Notes: a model not told the origin generated them from the letters alone. Positions 32,195 to 39,452 are shown, numbered from the stretch's first letter. The stretch is 64,000 nucleotides of DNA from Hyphomicrobium sp. ghe19 (GCF_902712875.1 NZ_LR743509.1:2494001-2558000); one strand, 5' to 3'. Made by a program: numbers and translations.

Positions 32195-33333
32195 AGCTTG
32201 GTCTCCTTGAGAGCGAACTTCACCGCTTCACAGACGGTGCTGACATCTGCAGGTGTCATGCTAGGGTAAATCGGCAAGCTGATCGACTGGTGGTACATCG
32301 CCGATGCGTTCGGCAGATCGTAAACCGGAGCATACGGTGCCCAGGCGGTGTGCATGTGCAGCGGAATGAAGTGCACCGAGCACTGCACACCCTGCTCTGC
32401 CATCAGGCGAATGAACTCATCACGCTTCCGGTCGACACGGATCACGTACAGGTGCGCTGCGTGGTCGACGTCTATCTCCGGAAGACGAAGACCAATGAAG
32501 CCTTGCAGCTCCTCTTCGTACTGCTGGGCGATGGCGAGGCGTAGCTGGTGCATCTCGTCGGCACGATGAAGCTGAGCGATGCCCATCGCCGCCGCGATGT
32601 CCGTCATGTTCATCTTCCAGCCATCGAAGGCAATGTCGTACTGCCAGCTCGCTCCGACGCGCGTATAGCGGTCGGACACCGGCACGCTCATGCCGTGCAT
32701 ACGGAACTGACGGAGCCGGCCAGCGAGGAACTCATCGTTCGTCGTGATCATGCCGCCGTCGCCGGTAGCCAGTGTCTTCGTGGCATAGAACGAGAAGAAC
32801 GCCGCCAGCGACCCATCCGAGCACGCTCCGACGAGCTTCTGCCCCCAGCGCTCCGTCGTCGGGAAGGCGTGGGCTGCGTCTTCGATAATGTACACGCCCT
32901 TGGCGGCACAGATGCGATTGAGCTTCTGGATGTCGGCAGCAGCCCCGGCGAAATGCGTCGGCATGACGACCTTCGTCCGGTCCGTAATCTTGGCTGCGAC
33001 TTCGTTCGGGTCGATCTGATGCGAGCCGGGCGCGCAATCGGCGAAGACGACGCGAGCGCCGAGCTTCCTTGCCATCATGGCCGGCCCTGAGAACGTGTAG
33101 GACGGGACGATCACCTCGTCTCCAGGGCCGATGTTCTGAACATCGAGCAGCAGGAGCGCCGCGCTCGTCGCGCTGTTGACGGCAATCGCGTGCTTAGCAC
33201 CGACGTACGCCGCGAACTTATCTTCGAACTCTTTGACTTTTCGGCCGCTGGTCAGCCAGCCCGACTGCAGACACTCGGTAACGGCGTCTATCTCGGCTTG
33301 ACTGATGTCGGGGCGATGGAACGGGATCGACAA
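32179..33333 (-). CDS. DegT/DnrJ/EryC1-type sugar aminotransferase (384 aa)
   Basis: I use TTG 33333 (SIPFHRPDISQAEIDAVTEC), six bases after AGGAGG; an earlier TTG lies in the palindrome. Family motifs: LQSGWLTSGRKVKEFEDKFA, GPGDEVIVPSYTFSGPAMMA, IIEDAAHAFPTTERWG and SFYATKTLATGDGGMI, whose Lys binds PLP. These enzymes add an amino group to a keto sugar, typically the 4-keto product of a CapD-like dehydratase, which is the next gene. Confidence 0.88.
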   Translation of the reverse strand: MSIPFHRPDISQAEIDAVTECLQSGWLTSGRKVKEFEDKFAAYVGAKHAIAVNSATSAALLLLDVQNIGPGDEVIVPSYTFSGPAMMARKLGARVVFADCAPGSHQIDPNEVAAKITDRTKVVMPTHFAGAAADIQKLNRICAAKGVYIIEDAAHAFPTTERWGQKLVGACSDGSLAAFFSFYATKTLATGDGGMITTNDEFLAGRLRQFRMHGMSVPVSDRYTRVGASWQYDIAFDGWKMNMTDIAAAMGIAQLHRADEMHQLRLAIAQQYEEELQGFIGLRLPEIDVDHAAHLYVIRVDRKRDEFIRLMAEQGVQCSVHFIPLHMHTAWAPYAPVYDLPNASAMYHQSISLPIYPSMTPADVSTVCEAVKFALKETKLCFAV

Positions 33334-33352
33334 CGGAGGCCTCCTGCTAGAG

Positions 33353-33366
33353 TGCAATTAATTGCA
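33353..33366. promoter_or_regulatory. Phage palindrome copy 16
   Basis: Perfect TGCAATTAATTGCA with outer G and C, ending about 10 bases before the AGGAGG of the aminotransferase gene. Confidence 0.8.
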
Positions 33367-33388
33367 CACTGCAGACTCCCTGCCAATC

Positions 33389-33718
33389 CTATTTCAGTTC
33401 GCGATGAACGATGACGTGCGGGATGCCGTAGCGCTTCAGCGACCGGCCGACGAGTTCGGCGACGGCCACTGAGCGATGCCGTCCGCCGTAGCATCCGAAC
33501 GCCAAATGCTCGGCACCTTCCATGATGCGGCGAGCAGCTTGCGTCGTGATTTCATCGGTGGCGGCCGACAGCGTAACGTAGTGCTGCACCGGCTCGTCTC
33601 GGCCTGTGAGGTCACGCAGTGTCGGCACGTGATGCGGGTTCGGGATCGTCCGGCAGTCGAACACATGGTCGACGAGCGGGACGCCCTTTTTGTATGCGAA
33701 TGAGAGCAAGGTGATCAT
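33389..33718 (-). CDS. Stand-alone RapZ C-terminal domain protein (109 aa)
   Basis: The protein reads LLSFAYKKGVPLVDHVFDCR, IPNPHHVPTLRDLTGRDEPV and LAFGCYGGRHRSVAVAELVG, matching the C-terminal half of RapZ (canonical FxYG.P...D..FD.R..PNP, G.GCTGG.HRSV). The N-terminal P-loop kinase-like half is absent. In enterobacteria this half binds the GlmY/GlmZ RNAs and senses glucosamine-6-phosphate. Here it precedes an amino-sugar cassette. A hairpin abuts its start codon. Confidence 0.85.
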   Translation of the reverse strand: MITLLSFAYKKGVPLVDHVFDCRTIPNPHHVPTLRDLTGRDEPVQHYVTLSAATDEITTQAARRIMEGAEHLAFGCYGGRHRSVAVAELVGRSLKRYGIPHVIVHRELK

Positions 33719-33740
33719 GGCTTCAGACTACCTGAAGGCC
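33719..33740 (-). other. Hairpin abutting the RapZ-like start codon
   Basis: On the minus strand CTTCAG (33737-33732) pairs with CTGAAG (33726-33721) over a five-base loop, extended by two more pairs past a one-base bulge, and ends right at the ATG. It could hold back translation or be an RNA-binding site; no U-tract follows, so it is not a standard terminator. Confidence 0.5.
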
Positions 33741-33747
33741 GATCGAG

Positions 33748-33761
33748 TGCAATTAATTGCT
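33748..33761. promoter_or_regulatory. Phage palindrome copy 17
   Basis: TGCAATTAATTGCT, one end mismatch, just downstream of the HTH gene and upstream of the RapZ-like gene. Confidence 0.7.
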
Positions 33762-33771
33762 CGGAATAGAC

Positions 33772-34071
33772 TTAAAGTTTGAGCAGTCGGTGCGACGCTA
33801 TACGAGACAGCTGCTTCTTATCGACTTCCCTGGAGCGCTGCTCGTTCAATACGGACGCGAGATCGTCACGCTGGATCGCGTCGAGTTCGTAGCCGAGGTA
33901 ATGCAGCAGCTTCTCGATGACGTCTATGCCGCCCGGTGCGCCACCGCCTTCGAGCCTCCGGAGAGCCGAGCGTCCGACTTCGGTTCTGGTAGCGAGGACG
34001 CGTTGCGACACGCCCTGCTCTTCGCGAAGCTTCTTGATCAACTGTCCCCAGAAGTTCTCCTGTTGCGGCAT
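33772..34071 (-). CDS. XRE-type helix-turn-helix protein, candidate repressor (99 aa)
   Basis: Residues about 9-65 form an XRE domain: LIKKLREEQGVSQRVLATRT, VGRSALRRLEGGG, then a helix LLHYLGYELDAI. The remaining 30 residues are charged and helical. There is no LexA-like peptidase domain, so SOS self-cleavage is not expected. It is the only clear HTH regulator in the visible phage segment and is flanked by two palindrome copies (33,748 and 34,527), which makes it the prime candidate to bind the repeated sites. An alternative is an antitoxin-like HTH protein with the GNAT protein as partner. Confidence 0.75.
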   Translation of the reverse strand: MPQQENFWGQLIKKLREEQGVSQRVLATRTEVGRSALRRLEGGGAPGGIDVIEKLLHYLGYELDAIQRDDLASVLNEQRSREVDKKQLSRIASHRLLKL

Positions 34072-34075
34072 CAGA

Positions 34076-34504
34076 TCACCCGAACTGCCACAAGCGGAAT
34101 GACGACGTGGTCGGTGAGCCGAGCTTGGCGGCGACCTCCGTACCGATTTTGTTGTCGGCCGGCACGGTGATCAGGATGCGACCGGCGGAACTTTCGCTAC
34201 CACCGGACCGGTTCTTCAGTTCTGTCAGGAGTGCCGTGAAGACGCCGCGCTTACGGCTCGACGGTTCGACATAGGCGAGGACGATGACATTCGCGTCCTG
34301 CGCCTTGTCGTATTTGAAAGCGAGAGCCCCGACGATATCGTCGGCATCGCTGTAGGCGTAGAGGCATTCGCAGTCCGCGGACACGGGACAGACGGCCAGC
34401 CCTTCTGGCGTGAAACCGTCTTGCACCAGCTCGTTCCAACCTTCCACCAGAAGGGCGAAGGCTGCAGTGTTCGCACAGCTACGGCTATACGAGATGTCCA
34501 CCAC
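34076..34504 (-). CDS. GNAT-family acetyltransferase-like protein (142 aa)
   Basis: The acetyl-CoA site pattern is seen in VIVLAYVEPSSRKRGVFTAL, equivalent to the V-x4-R/Q-x2-G/R-x-G/A loop, preceded by the strand DDIVGALAFKYD. A GTG start at 34504 or 34501 follows GAGG. The acceptor is unknown. It lies four bases before the HTH gene, an arrangement also seen in GNAT toxin-antitoxin pairs, though those usually use a ribbon-helix-helix antitoxin. Confidence 0.7.
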   Translation of the reverse strand: MVDISYSRSCANTAAFALLVEGWNELVQDGFTPEGLAVCPVSADCECLYAYSDADDIVGALAFKYDKAQDANVIVLAYVEPSSRKRGVFTALLTELKNRSGGSESSAGRILITVPADNKIGTEVAAKLGSPTTSSFRLWQFG

Positions 34505-34526
34505 TCAACCTCATAGATCAAATCCG

Positions 34527-34540
34527 TGCAATTAATTGCA
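34527..34540. promoter_or_regulatory. Phage palindrome copy 18
   Basis: Perfect TGCAATTAATTGCA with outer G and C between the thyX stop and the GNAT start. Confidence 0.8.
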
Positions 34541-34548
34541 CAGTTCAT

Positions 34549-35475
34549 CTACAACGAAAAGCGCAATTGGCGAAATCCTTTGAAATTTCCGTGCTCTTCG
34601 GCGTGCGCCCACTTGCCACTGCCGACCAAGTGCCCGGCCATCTCCGGACCGACCCACTGGTCGACCTGAGCGGTGTGTTCGGCCGGCGAGGCGTGGATCG
34701 GCTTCGAGGTGACCAGCTTGTCGTAAATCTGGTTCGCCTTATCGGCCGTCATCTCGAACCCGTCGACCGTCTTGTACGAGGTCGAGGCACACCGGGCGAC
34801 CGACAATCGGATCAGCTGCTCGATGGCGACCTGATCGACGGTCCGCGGGTCATCCTTGTTCGGGTACAGGTCCTGGCCGTGTTGGATGAAATCACAGGCC
34901 ACATCGTAATCCTCGTCCGTCACGAACGGCAGATGCCACTCTCCGGGCAGCCTGGTCTCGATCGGGTCATTGTCGAGGCACTTCTTGATCTCGCGGGCGA
35001 GTATCTGAATGTGTGGCTCGGCAGCGTGATGATCGCGCAGCTCCAGGAAATTCTCCCACTCCGTCGAGGAGACGAGCACCGTGATGTGCATGTGGGCTTC
35101 GAGGATGCGGTTGACGATCTGCTTGTGGGCTCCGAGGCTGTGCAGCTGGCGGGCGTTGCCGATGTCGCCGTGCAGGGTCCAGAGCCAGACCTTCTTGGCT
35201 TCCTCGACCTCGGCGGGCTCCATCAGCTGGTAGCCTTGCATTCCAGGCTCGTTCTTCGTCCAGACGACCGGCAGGGCAGGATCGTCCAGGATGCCATTGA
35301 TCTGCTTCTCGACCGGGATGGCGCGCGAGCTGGCGGCATTACGGCTGAACGCCCTATGCGTCAGGAACTCGGCGTGTACCCAGCGCGGGTAACGCAACAG
35401 CAGAGTTGTAAGCACCTTATCGGGCCGGCTCGCATTCCGTGAGCGCAGCACCGTCTTAGCTGAAATCGTCGTCAT
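34549..35475 (-). CDS. thyX: Flavin-dependent thymidylate synthase ThyX (308 aa)
   Basis: The ThyX signature (R/T-H-R-x2-S-x-N-x2-S-x-R) is present as THRAFSRNAASSRAIP near residue 45. Other fitting parts are SLGAHKQIVNRILEAHMHIT, VSSTEWENFLELRDHHAAEP and PHIQILAREIKKCL. The enzyme makes dTMP from dUMP with FAD and methylene-tetrahydrofolate. Phage ThyX proteins are common; this one is somewhat long. ATG 35475 follows AGGAGG. With dCTP deaminase and reductase it completes a route to dTTP. Confidence 0.92.
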   Translation of the reverse strand: MTTISAKTVLRSRNASRPDKVLTTLLLRYPRWVHAEFLTHRAFSRNAASSRAIPVEKQINGILDDPALPVVWTKNEPGMQGYQLMEPAEVEEAKKVWLWTLHGDIGNARQLHSLGAHKQIVNRILEAHMHITVLVSSTEWENFLELRDHHAAEPHIQILAREIKKCLDNDPIETRLPGEWHLPFVTDEDYDVACDFIQHGQDLYPNKDDPRTVDQVAIEQLIRLSVARCASTSYKTVDGFEMTADKANQIYDKLVTSKPIHASPAEHTAQVDQWVGPEMAGHLVGSGKWAHAEEHGNFKGFRQLRFSL

Positions 35476-35487
35476 CGAGCCTCCTGC

Positions 35488-35715
35488 TTAGTGCAGCTTT
35501 CGCTTCTTCTTCGTCTTCTTTTCAACCACCTCCCCGTTTTCGACAATCAACGCAGCGACGTACTGAACTGAGGCGTCCGGGAGATTGCTGAACGTCCTAA
35601 TGTGCTCCTGACCCTGCGTTTCCTGCACCGTCACTATGACGAAGCCGCCGTCAGGGAATTCGTTCGTCAGCTCGTTGAGCTTGTTGACGACCTCATCTCG
35701 TACCTTATCAGACAT
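35488..35715 (-). CDS. Small phage protein (75 aa)
   Basis: ATG 35715 (MSDKVRDEVVNKLNELTNEF) follows AAGGGGG by five bases. The N-terminal helix is followed by strands (GGFVIVTVQETQGQEHIRTF), a second helix and a Lys/Arg-rich tail (VVEKKTKKKRKLH) that suggests nucleic-acid contact. It is just upstream of thyX (12-base gap). No family recognised. A palindrome copy touches its ribosome site. Confidence 0.6.
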   Translation of the reverse strand: MSDKVRDEVVNKLNELTNEFPDGGFVIVTVQETQGQEHIRTFSNLPDASVQYVAALIVENGEVVEKKTKKKRKLH

Positions 35716-35728
35716 AAAGCCCCCTTCG

Positions 35729-35742
35729 TGCAATTAATTTCA
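35729..35742. promoter_or_regulatory. Phage palindrome copy 19
   Basis: TGCAATTAATTTCA, next to the AAGGGGG ribosome site of the 75-aa gene. A seven-pair hairpin, CACTCTG/CAGAGTG at 35,741-35,758, overlaps its upstream end. Confidence 0.75.
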
Positions 35743-35766
35743 CTCTGCTGACAGAGTGATACTCCC

Positions 35767-36204
35767 TTAGGAGGTAAGTCTCACCCCGTCCTTGAACTGT
35801 TCGGCCCAGAGGTTATCTGGGTCTTCGTCTGGCGGCAGTGTGCCCCTGAGCAAGCCGGTGACGACATCTGAAAGACGAGCCACCGCCATCTCGTCGGTTT
35901 CGGCTGCAAACTGCCAGGCGTGGTTCGCGGGCGTTATCGGGATCAGCTTCGATTGTCCGAATACGTCGATGTCGAAGTCCAACCGGACAGACGGGGCCAA
36001 CGAGACCACTACGACTTCGTGTGTGACGTCCTCCCTGTAGCGAACGATGGGTGCGCCATCATCCAGGTTCGTCAAACTATATAGGCAAACCAAATACTCA
36101 TCCCACCGTGGATTAACCCCTGGTAGCTTCAGCGACCATATCGCCTTGAAGTGACCGTTCCTGACGAACTTGGCGTCGAAACGGTTCAGACTGATCGCCA
36201 GCAT
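35767..36204 (-). CDS. Phage protein of unknown function (145 aa)
   Basis: ATG 36204 (MLAISLNRFDAKFVRNGHFK) has an AAGGG site upstream; the open frame continues 5' to 36,405 but that part is poor in protein character. The sequence is strand-rich with many Val and Asp (EDVTHEVVVVSLAPSVRLDF) and ends with an acidic helix. It is the first phage gene inward from the tRNA junction, where some phages keep excision or control genes, but no HTH is visible. Confidence 0.5.
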   Translation of the reverse strand: MLAISLNRFDAKFVRNGHFKAIWSLKLPGVNPRWDEYLVCLYSLTNLDDGAPIVRYREDVTHEVVVVSLAPSVRLDFDIDVFGQSKLIPITPANHAWQFAAETDEMAVARLSDVVTGLLRGTLPPDEDPDNLWAEQFKDGVRLTS

Positions 36205-36221
36205 ACTACCCTTCCCAGCTA

Positions 36222-36235
36222 TGCAATTAACTGCA
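36222..36235. promoter_or_regulatory. Phage palindrome copy 20 (last copy)
   Basis: TGCAATTAACTGCA, one change, just before the ribosome site of the 145-aa gene. No further copies were seen to the right. Confidence 0.65.
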
Positions 36236-36351
36236 AAACGCGCGCCTAGAAAAACCGCGCACACCCCTCCGACGACCGTATCGGTTAAATTTGTTACTAA
36301 CCGGTTGCTCGAATGGCACAACCACACCGCGAGAGAACATGGCGTGATCAA

Positions 36352-36397
36352 ATTCTGGGACTTTTCTGGGACTCTGCGTCCGCATTCTGGGACTTTT
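36352..36397. repeat. Phased TCTGGGAC repeats, candidate integrase arm sites
   Basis: TCTGGGAC occurs at 36354, 36365 and 36386, spaced 11 and 21 bases, that is one and two helical turns. The first and third share a longer 14-mer, ATTCTGGGACTTTT. Lying about 85 bases from the 3' end of a tRNA gene, they look like arm-type sites of a tyrosine integrase near attR. The integrase itself is not in view. Confidence 0.55.
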
Positions 36398-36480
36398 GTT
36401 CCCAAATCTACCTTTGTTCTGCCTCCGTACTGTCGGGCAGAATTGGCCGTAACCCTTGGATTTATTGAGAAAAAAGTGGT

Positions 36481-36554
36481 CGGAGCGAGAGGATTTGAAC
36501 CTCCGACCCCCAGTCCCCCAGACTGGTGCGCTAACCAGGCTGCGCTACGCTCCG
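36481..36554 (-). tRNA. tRNA-Pro (anticodon GGG), probable phage attachment site
   Basis: The minus strand folds as a complete cloverleaf: acceptor CGGAGCG pairs with CGCTCCG, D arm GCGC/GCGC, anticodon stem CCAGT/ACTGG with loop CTGGGGG (anticodon GGG), and T arm around GGTTCAAATCC. CCA is not encoded; ACC and a T-run follow. The gene marks the sharp change from phage to chromosome, and its 3' side faces the phage, as is normal when an integrase uses a tRNA 3' end as attB. Confidence 0.93.
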
Positions 36555-36751
36555 ATTTGGAAATCTCGATGGCTCCAGCCTGAACTTCGCGTCAGGAGGG
36601 CCACCCGGTCGATCTGGCCGGTCGATCTCGGGGTTGGGTACCCGGAACACTCCCCCCCGTCAAGGAGGATGTACCGCGCGGGCGCGTATCTTGGCTAATC
36701 GGGCCCGTGATCACGTTGCGCCGGGCGGCGGACCGCGTGAAACCTCGGCCC

Positions 36752-37783
36752 TCAACGCCGGTATTCGGGCAATCGCTTCAAGATATCGATGATCGGGTTC
36801 TCGACCCAGGCATGGGTCACGAGATCGCGGTGGCGGACGTCGCCTCCTGGAACGACAGCGACGCCACCGGTCGCAAGGCGGTTATTTATCTCGGGGCTGA
36901 CGTCGACGTCGTGGGCTGCGAGAATGTTTTCGAACTGGGCGTTCTGGTTGCGCGTCGAGCCGAGATAGACGCTGACGAAGAAGGCCGACGGATCCGCCTC
37001 TATCCAACGCGCGAACTTGTCGAGATCGCCATAGAGTGAATCGAGAAGAACGACGCCTCTGACGCGCTTCTTCAAGCCGCCACGCTCGATCGCGGAAGCT
37101 GCCGCCACGTATCCCCCGCTATAGGCGACGATGATGACCGGCATGCTCGCGAACGTGCGGAGCGATTTGCGATCGCCGTGCATGCGCGCAAGCTGCTGTC
37201 CGGCCTCGCCGATGAAACGCCCGAAGACGCCAGGCTGCCAGAATTTGCCTGCGCTCGAATCCCGTGCATCGACAGCCAGCTGGGGCGCAACGAGAACGAC
37301 ATTCGCGTTCGATGCCGAGATCTGATCCGGCACTTTCTGGCGCTCGAGAACGTCGCGTTGAAGCGTTGCGCCGTGGCCGTGAAAGAAAACCATCATCAAT
37401 GCGGGACGGCGAATATCGAAGCCTTTCGGGATGTGCAACAGCACGCGATTGTCGTTGTAGGTCTCGTCTTCCCAATAGACGCGCCCCGATCCCGTGCGAT
37501 GACCTTTGCGGCCGCCTTCATCGACATTCAGAAACGGTGCAGCGGAGCCCGGCATCGTTCCATGGTACGGAAACGGCGCGGTATCGAACGGCACAAGGCT
37601 CGTCTTTGCGGCCTTGGTCGGGCCGCTTCTCGATTTCACTTCGGTCTTGGAAGGCGCGGCGGGATGCTTGCCGGTCTTGCTCGCTGCGCCGGCATCCGGA
37701 ACATTCAGCGTCCAGGCGACGCTTGCGCCGAGAGCTTGCGCGAGAAATTTCCGTCGCCCGTCGTTTATCGCCGTCGGCGCCAT
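36752..37783 (-). CDS. Exported alpha/beta-hydrolase-like protein with Tat-type signal (343 aa)
   Basis: ATG 37783 gives MAPTAINDGRRKFLAQALGA, a twin-arginine leader (GRRKFL) followed by a hydrophobic stretch and a Pro/Lys-rich linker. The mature part shows MMVFFHGHGATLQRDVLERQ (oxyanion-type HG loop), VIIVAYSGGYVAAASAIERG (nucleophile elbow-like Ser) and a late His in HRDLVTHAWVENPII. It is probably a periplasmic esterase or related hydrolase. The nearest lower-coordinate feature is the tRNA; substrate unknown. Confidence 0.65.
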   Translation of the reverse strand: MAPTAINDGRRKFLAQALGASVAWTLNVPDAGAASKTGKHPAAPSKTEVKSRSGPTKAAKTSLVPFDTAPFPYHGTMPGSAAPFLNVDEGGRKGHRTGSGRVYWEDETYNDNRVLLHIPKGFDIRRPALMMVFFHGHGATLQRDVLERQKVPDQISASNANVVLVAPQLAVDARDSSAGKFWQPGVFGRFIGEAGQQLARMHGDRKSLRTFASMPVIIVAYSGGYVAAASAIERGGLKKRVRGVVLLDSLYGDLDKFARWIEADPSAFFVSVYLGSTRNQNAQFENILAAHDVDVSPEINNRLATGGVAVVPGGDVRHRDLVTHAWVENPIIDILKRLPEYRR

Positions 37784-38085
37784 GCGCTCGACACTCCGTC
37801 GTCGTTCATTAGAGTTGCGTTTACCCTCGCACAGAAGAGTCAGACACGATTCGCCCATGAATTGACGTGTGGCTGTAAAGTCCAAAGTTGTTCAATTCGT
37901 GAGACACGCCCGCCGGAATGCTGAAGGGATGACTTTATGATGCACTTGGCGAATCCACGCACAGGTTCTTACGCGCAACGCGCTAGATGTATTTTGGCAA
38001 CGCGGATTTAACATGTTCTGTCAGCAGTTGTTGCTGTGCATCCGAGTCAATACTGTCCACGAGTCGGCCACCGTTAAGCTCTTTC
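37784..38085. other. Intergenic region with no confident gene
   Basis: About 300 bases lie between the Tat protein start and the permease start, two divergent genes, so promoters for both should be here. A minus-strand frame at 37,983-38,105 encodes about 40 residues with protein-like composition (VMKELNGGRLVDSIDSDAQQ), but no clear ribosome site supports it. Confidence 0.4.
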
Positions 38086-39444
38086 ATGACATCTGCCGCC
38101 AGCATCCGCGCACCGTCCTCGATGGGTTCCGGTCTCGATATCCGGACAGTCTCCACGGTCACCGCCACCGCTCTCGCTGTTGCCGATATGATCGGCATCG
38201 GTGTTTTCACTAGCCTTGGCTTTCAGGTCGCGAGCATTCCATCCGCGTTCTCGGTGCTGTTGCTCTGGATTATCGGGGGCGTTGCGGCGCTGTGTGGCGC
38301 CCTCGCCTACGCGGAACTGGCTGCGGCGTTTCCGCGGTCAGGCGGAGAATACAATTTCCTCTCGCGCATCTATCATCCGGCTGTCGGCTTTCTCGCAGGA
38401 TGGATATCCGCGACAGTCGGGTTCTCGGCCCCAATCGCGCTTGCGGCGATGGCCTTCGGCGTCTACTTCAAAGCGATCTCGCCCGACATTCCGCCGCTTT
38501 TTCTCGGGCTCGCCGTCGTCTGGATCGTGACCGCCGTGCATCTCAGCGGCATCAAGCATTCCAGCAAATTCCAGAACATCTCGACGCTTATCAAAGGCGC
38601 GCTCATCGTTGCGCTGATCATCGCAGGCCTCGCCTACGGGACGCCACAGCCCATTTCCTTCGCCCCCTCGGCCGACGACTGGACCTATGTCGCGAGCGCG
38701 CCATTCGCAGTCAGCCTCGTCTTCGTCATGTATGCCTACTCCGGCTGGAACGCCGCGACCTATATCGCCGGCGAAATTCGCGAGCCTTCCGTCAGTTTGC
38801 CGCGCTCGATCGTTGCGGCGACTTTGATCGTCATCGCAGGCTATGTCGCTCTCAATGCCGTGTTCCTCTACACGACGCCGATTTCGGCCATGGCCGGGCA
38901 GATCGACGTCGCGCTGGTCGCCGGCAAACACATTTTCGGCGAGTTCGGCGGCCGGATCGTCGGTGGGCTGATCTGCATCGGCCTCATTTCTTCGATCAGC
39001 GCCATGACGTGGATCGGCCCTCGTGTCACGATGGCAATGGGCAAAGATCATGCGCTGCTGCAGGCGCTTTCGCGCACAACGAGTGACGGCGTTCCCAAAA
39101 CCGCTATTCTGTTGCAGCTCGGCATCGTCACTGTGCTGCTCATGACGCAGAGCTTTGAGGCTGTCCTCGACACGATCCAGTTCAGCCTCACGCTTTGCTC
39201 TTTTCTGGCCGTACTCGGCGTGATCGTGCTGCGCTGGACCGAACCCGATCTACCCCGTCCCTATCGTACCTGGGGTTATCCGGTGACGCCGTTTATCTTC
39301 CTCGGCGTGACCGCTTTCATGATGTACTACCTCGTTGTCGAGCGTCCTCTGCAGTCGCTGGCTGGTCTTGCCATCATGCTGACGGGTTTAGCCGTTTATG
39401 CCTTTGCGCAGCGGCGTTCGTTGATTGGTGCCAGACCTCAATAG
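38086..39444 (+). CDS. APC-family amino acid permease (452 aa)
   Basis: The protein has about 12 hydrophobic segments. Near the N terminus it has the family signature TATALAVADMIGIGVFTSLG (substrate-site glycines), then LAYAELAAAFPRSGGEYNFL and later YSGWNAATYIAGEIREPSVS, typical of APC transporters. It would move amino acids or amines with protons across the inner membrane. ATG 38086 is used; ATG 38122 is also possible, as neither has a strong ribosome site. The next gene starts nine bases after the stop. Confidence 0.8.
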   Translation: MTSAASIRAPSSMGSGLDIRTVSTVTATALAVADMIGIGVFTSLGFQVASIPSAFSVLLLWIIGGVAALCGALAYAELAAAFPRSGGEYNFLSRIYHPAVGFLAGWISATVGFSAPIALAAMAFGVYFKAISPDIPPLFLGLAVVWIVTAVHLSGIKHSSKFQNISTLIKGALIVALIIAGLAYGTPQPISFAPSADDWTYVASAPFAVSLVFVMYAYSGWNAATYIAGEIREPSVSLPRSIVAATLIVIAGYVALNAVFLYTTPISAMAGQIDVALVAGKHIFGEFGGRIVGGLICIGLISSISAMTWIGPRVTMAMGKDHALLQALSRTTSDGVPKTAILLQLGIVTVLLMTQSFEAVLDTIQFSLTLCSFLAVLGVIVLRWTEPDLPRPYRTWGYPVTPFIFLGVTAFMMYYLVVERPLQSLAGLAIMLTGLAVYAFAQRRSLIGARPQ

Positions 39445-39452
39445 GACCAAAT

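Noticed and set aside
34076..34504. GNAT plus HTH genes as a toxin-antitoxin pair
   Set aside because: Known GNAT toxins usually pair with ribbon-helix-helix antitoxins encoded upstream; here the HTH is XRE-type and downstream. Kept only as an alternative.
1257..36235. The repeated palindrome as a CRISPR array or REP-type repeat
   Set aside because: Spacing varies from tens of bases to 4 kb, the intervening DNA is genes, and the unit is only 14-16 bp. There is no leader or cas gene.
1257..36235. The palindrome as a host Fur, Mur, CtrA or lux-type box
   Set aside because: The core AATTAATT with TGC/GCA ends has no central spacer like the Mur/Fur box at 54,191 and does not match CtrA (TTAA-N7-TTAA). 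It was not seen in the adjacent chromosome.
1..36480. An integrase, lysis cassette or tRNA gene within the visible phage part
   Set aside because: No tyrosine or serine recombinase, holin, endolysin or cloverleaf was found on either strand; these are presumably beyond the left edge.
37983..38105. Small minus-strand gene of about 40 residues
   Set aside because: Composition is protein-like, but there is no clear ribosome site or family, and it overlaps the start region of the permease gene.
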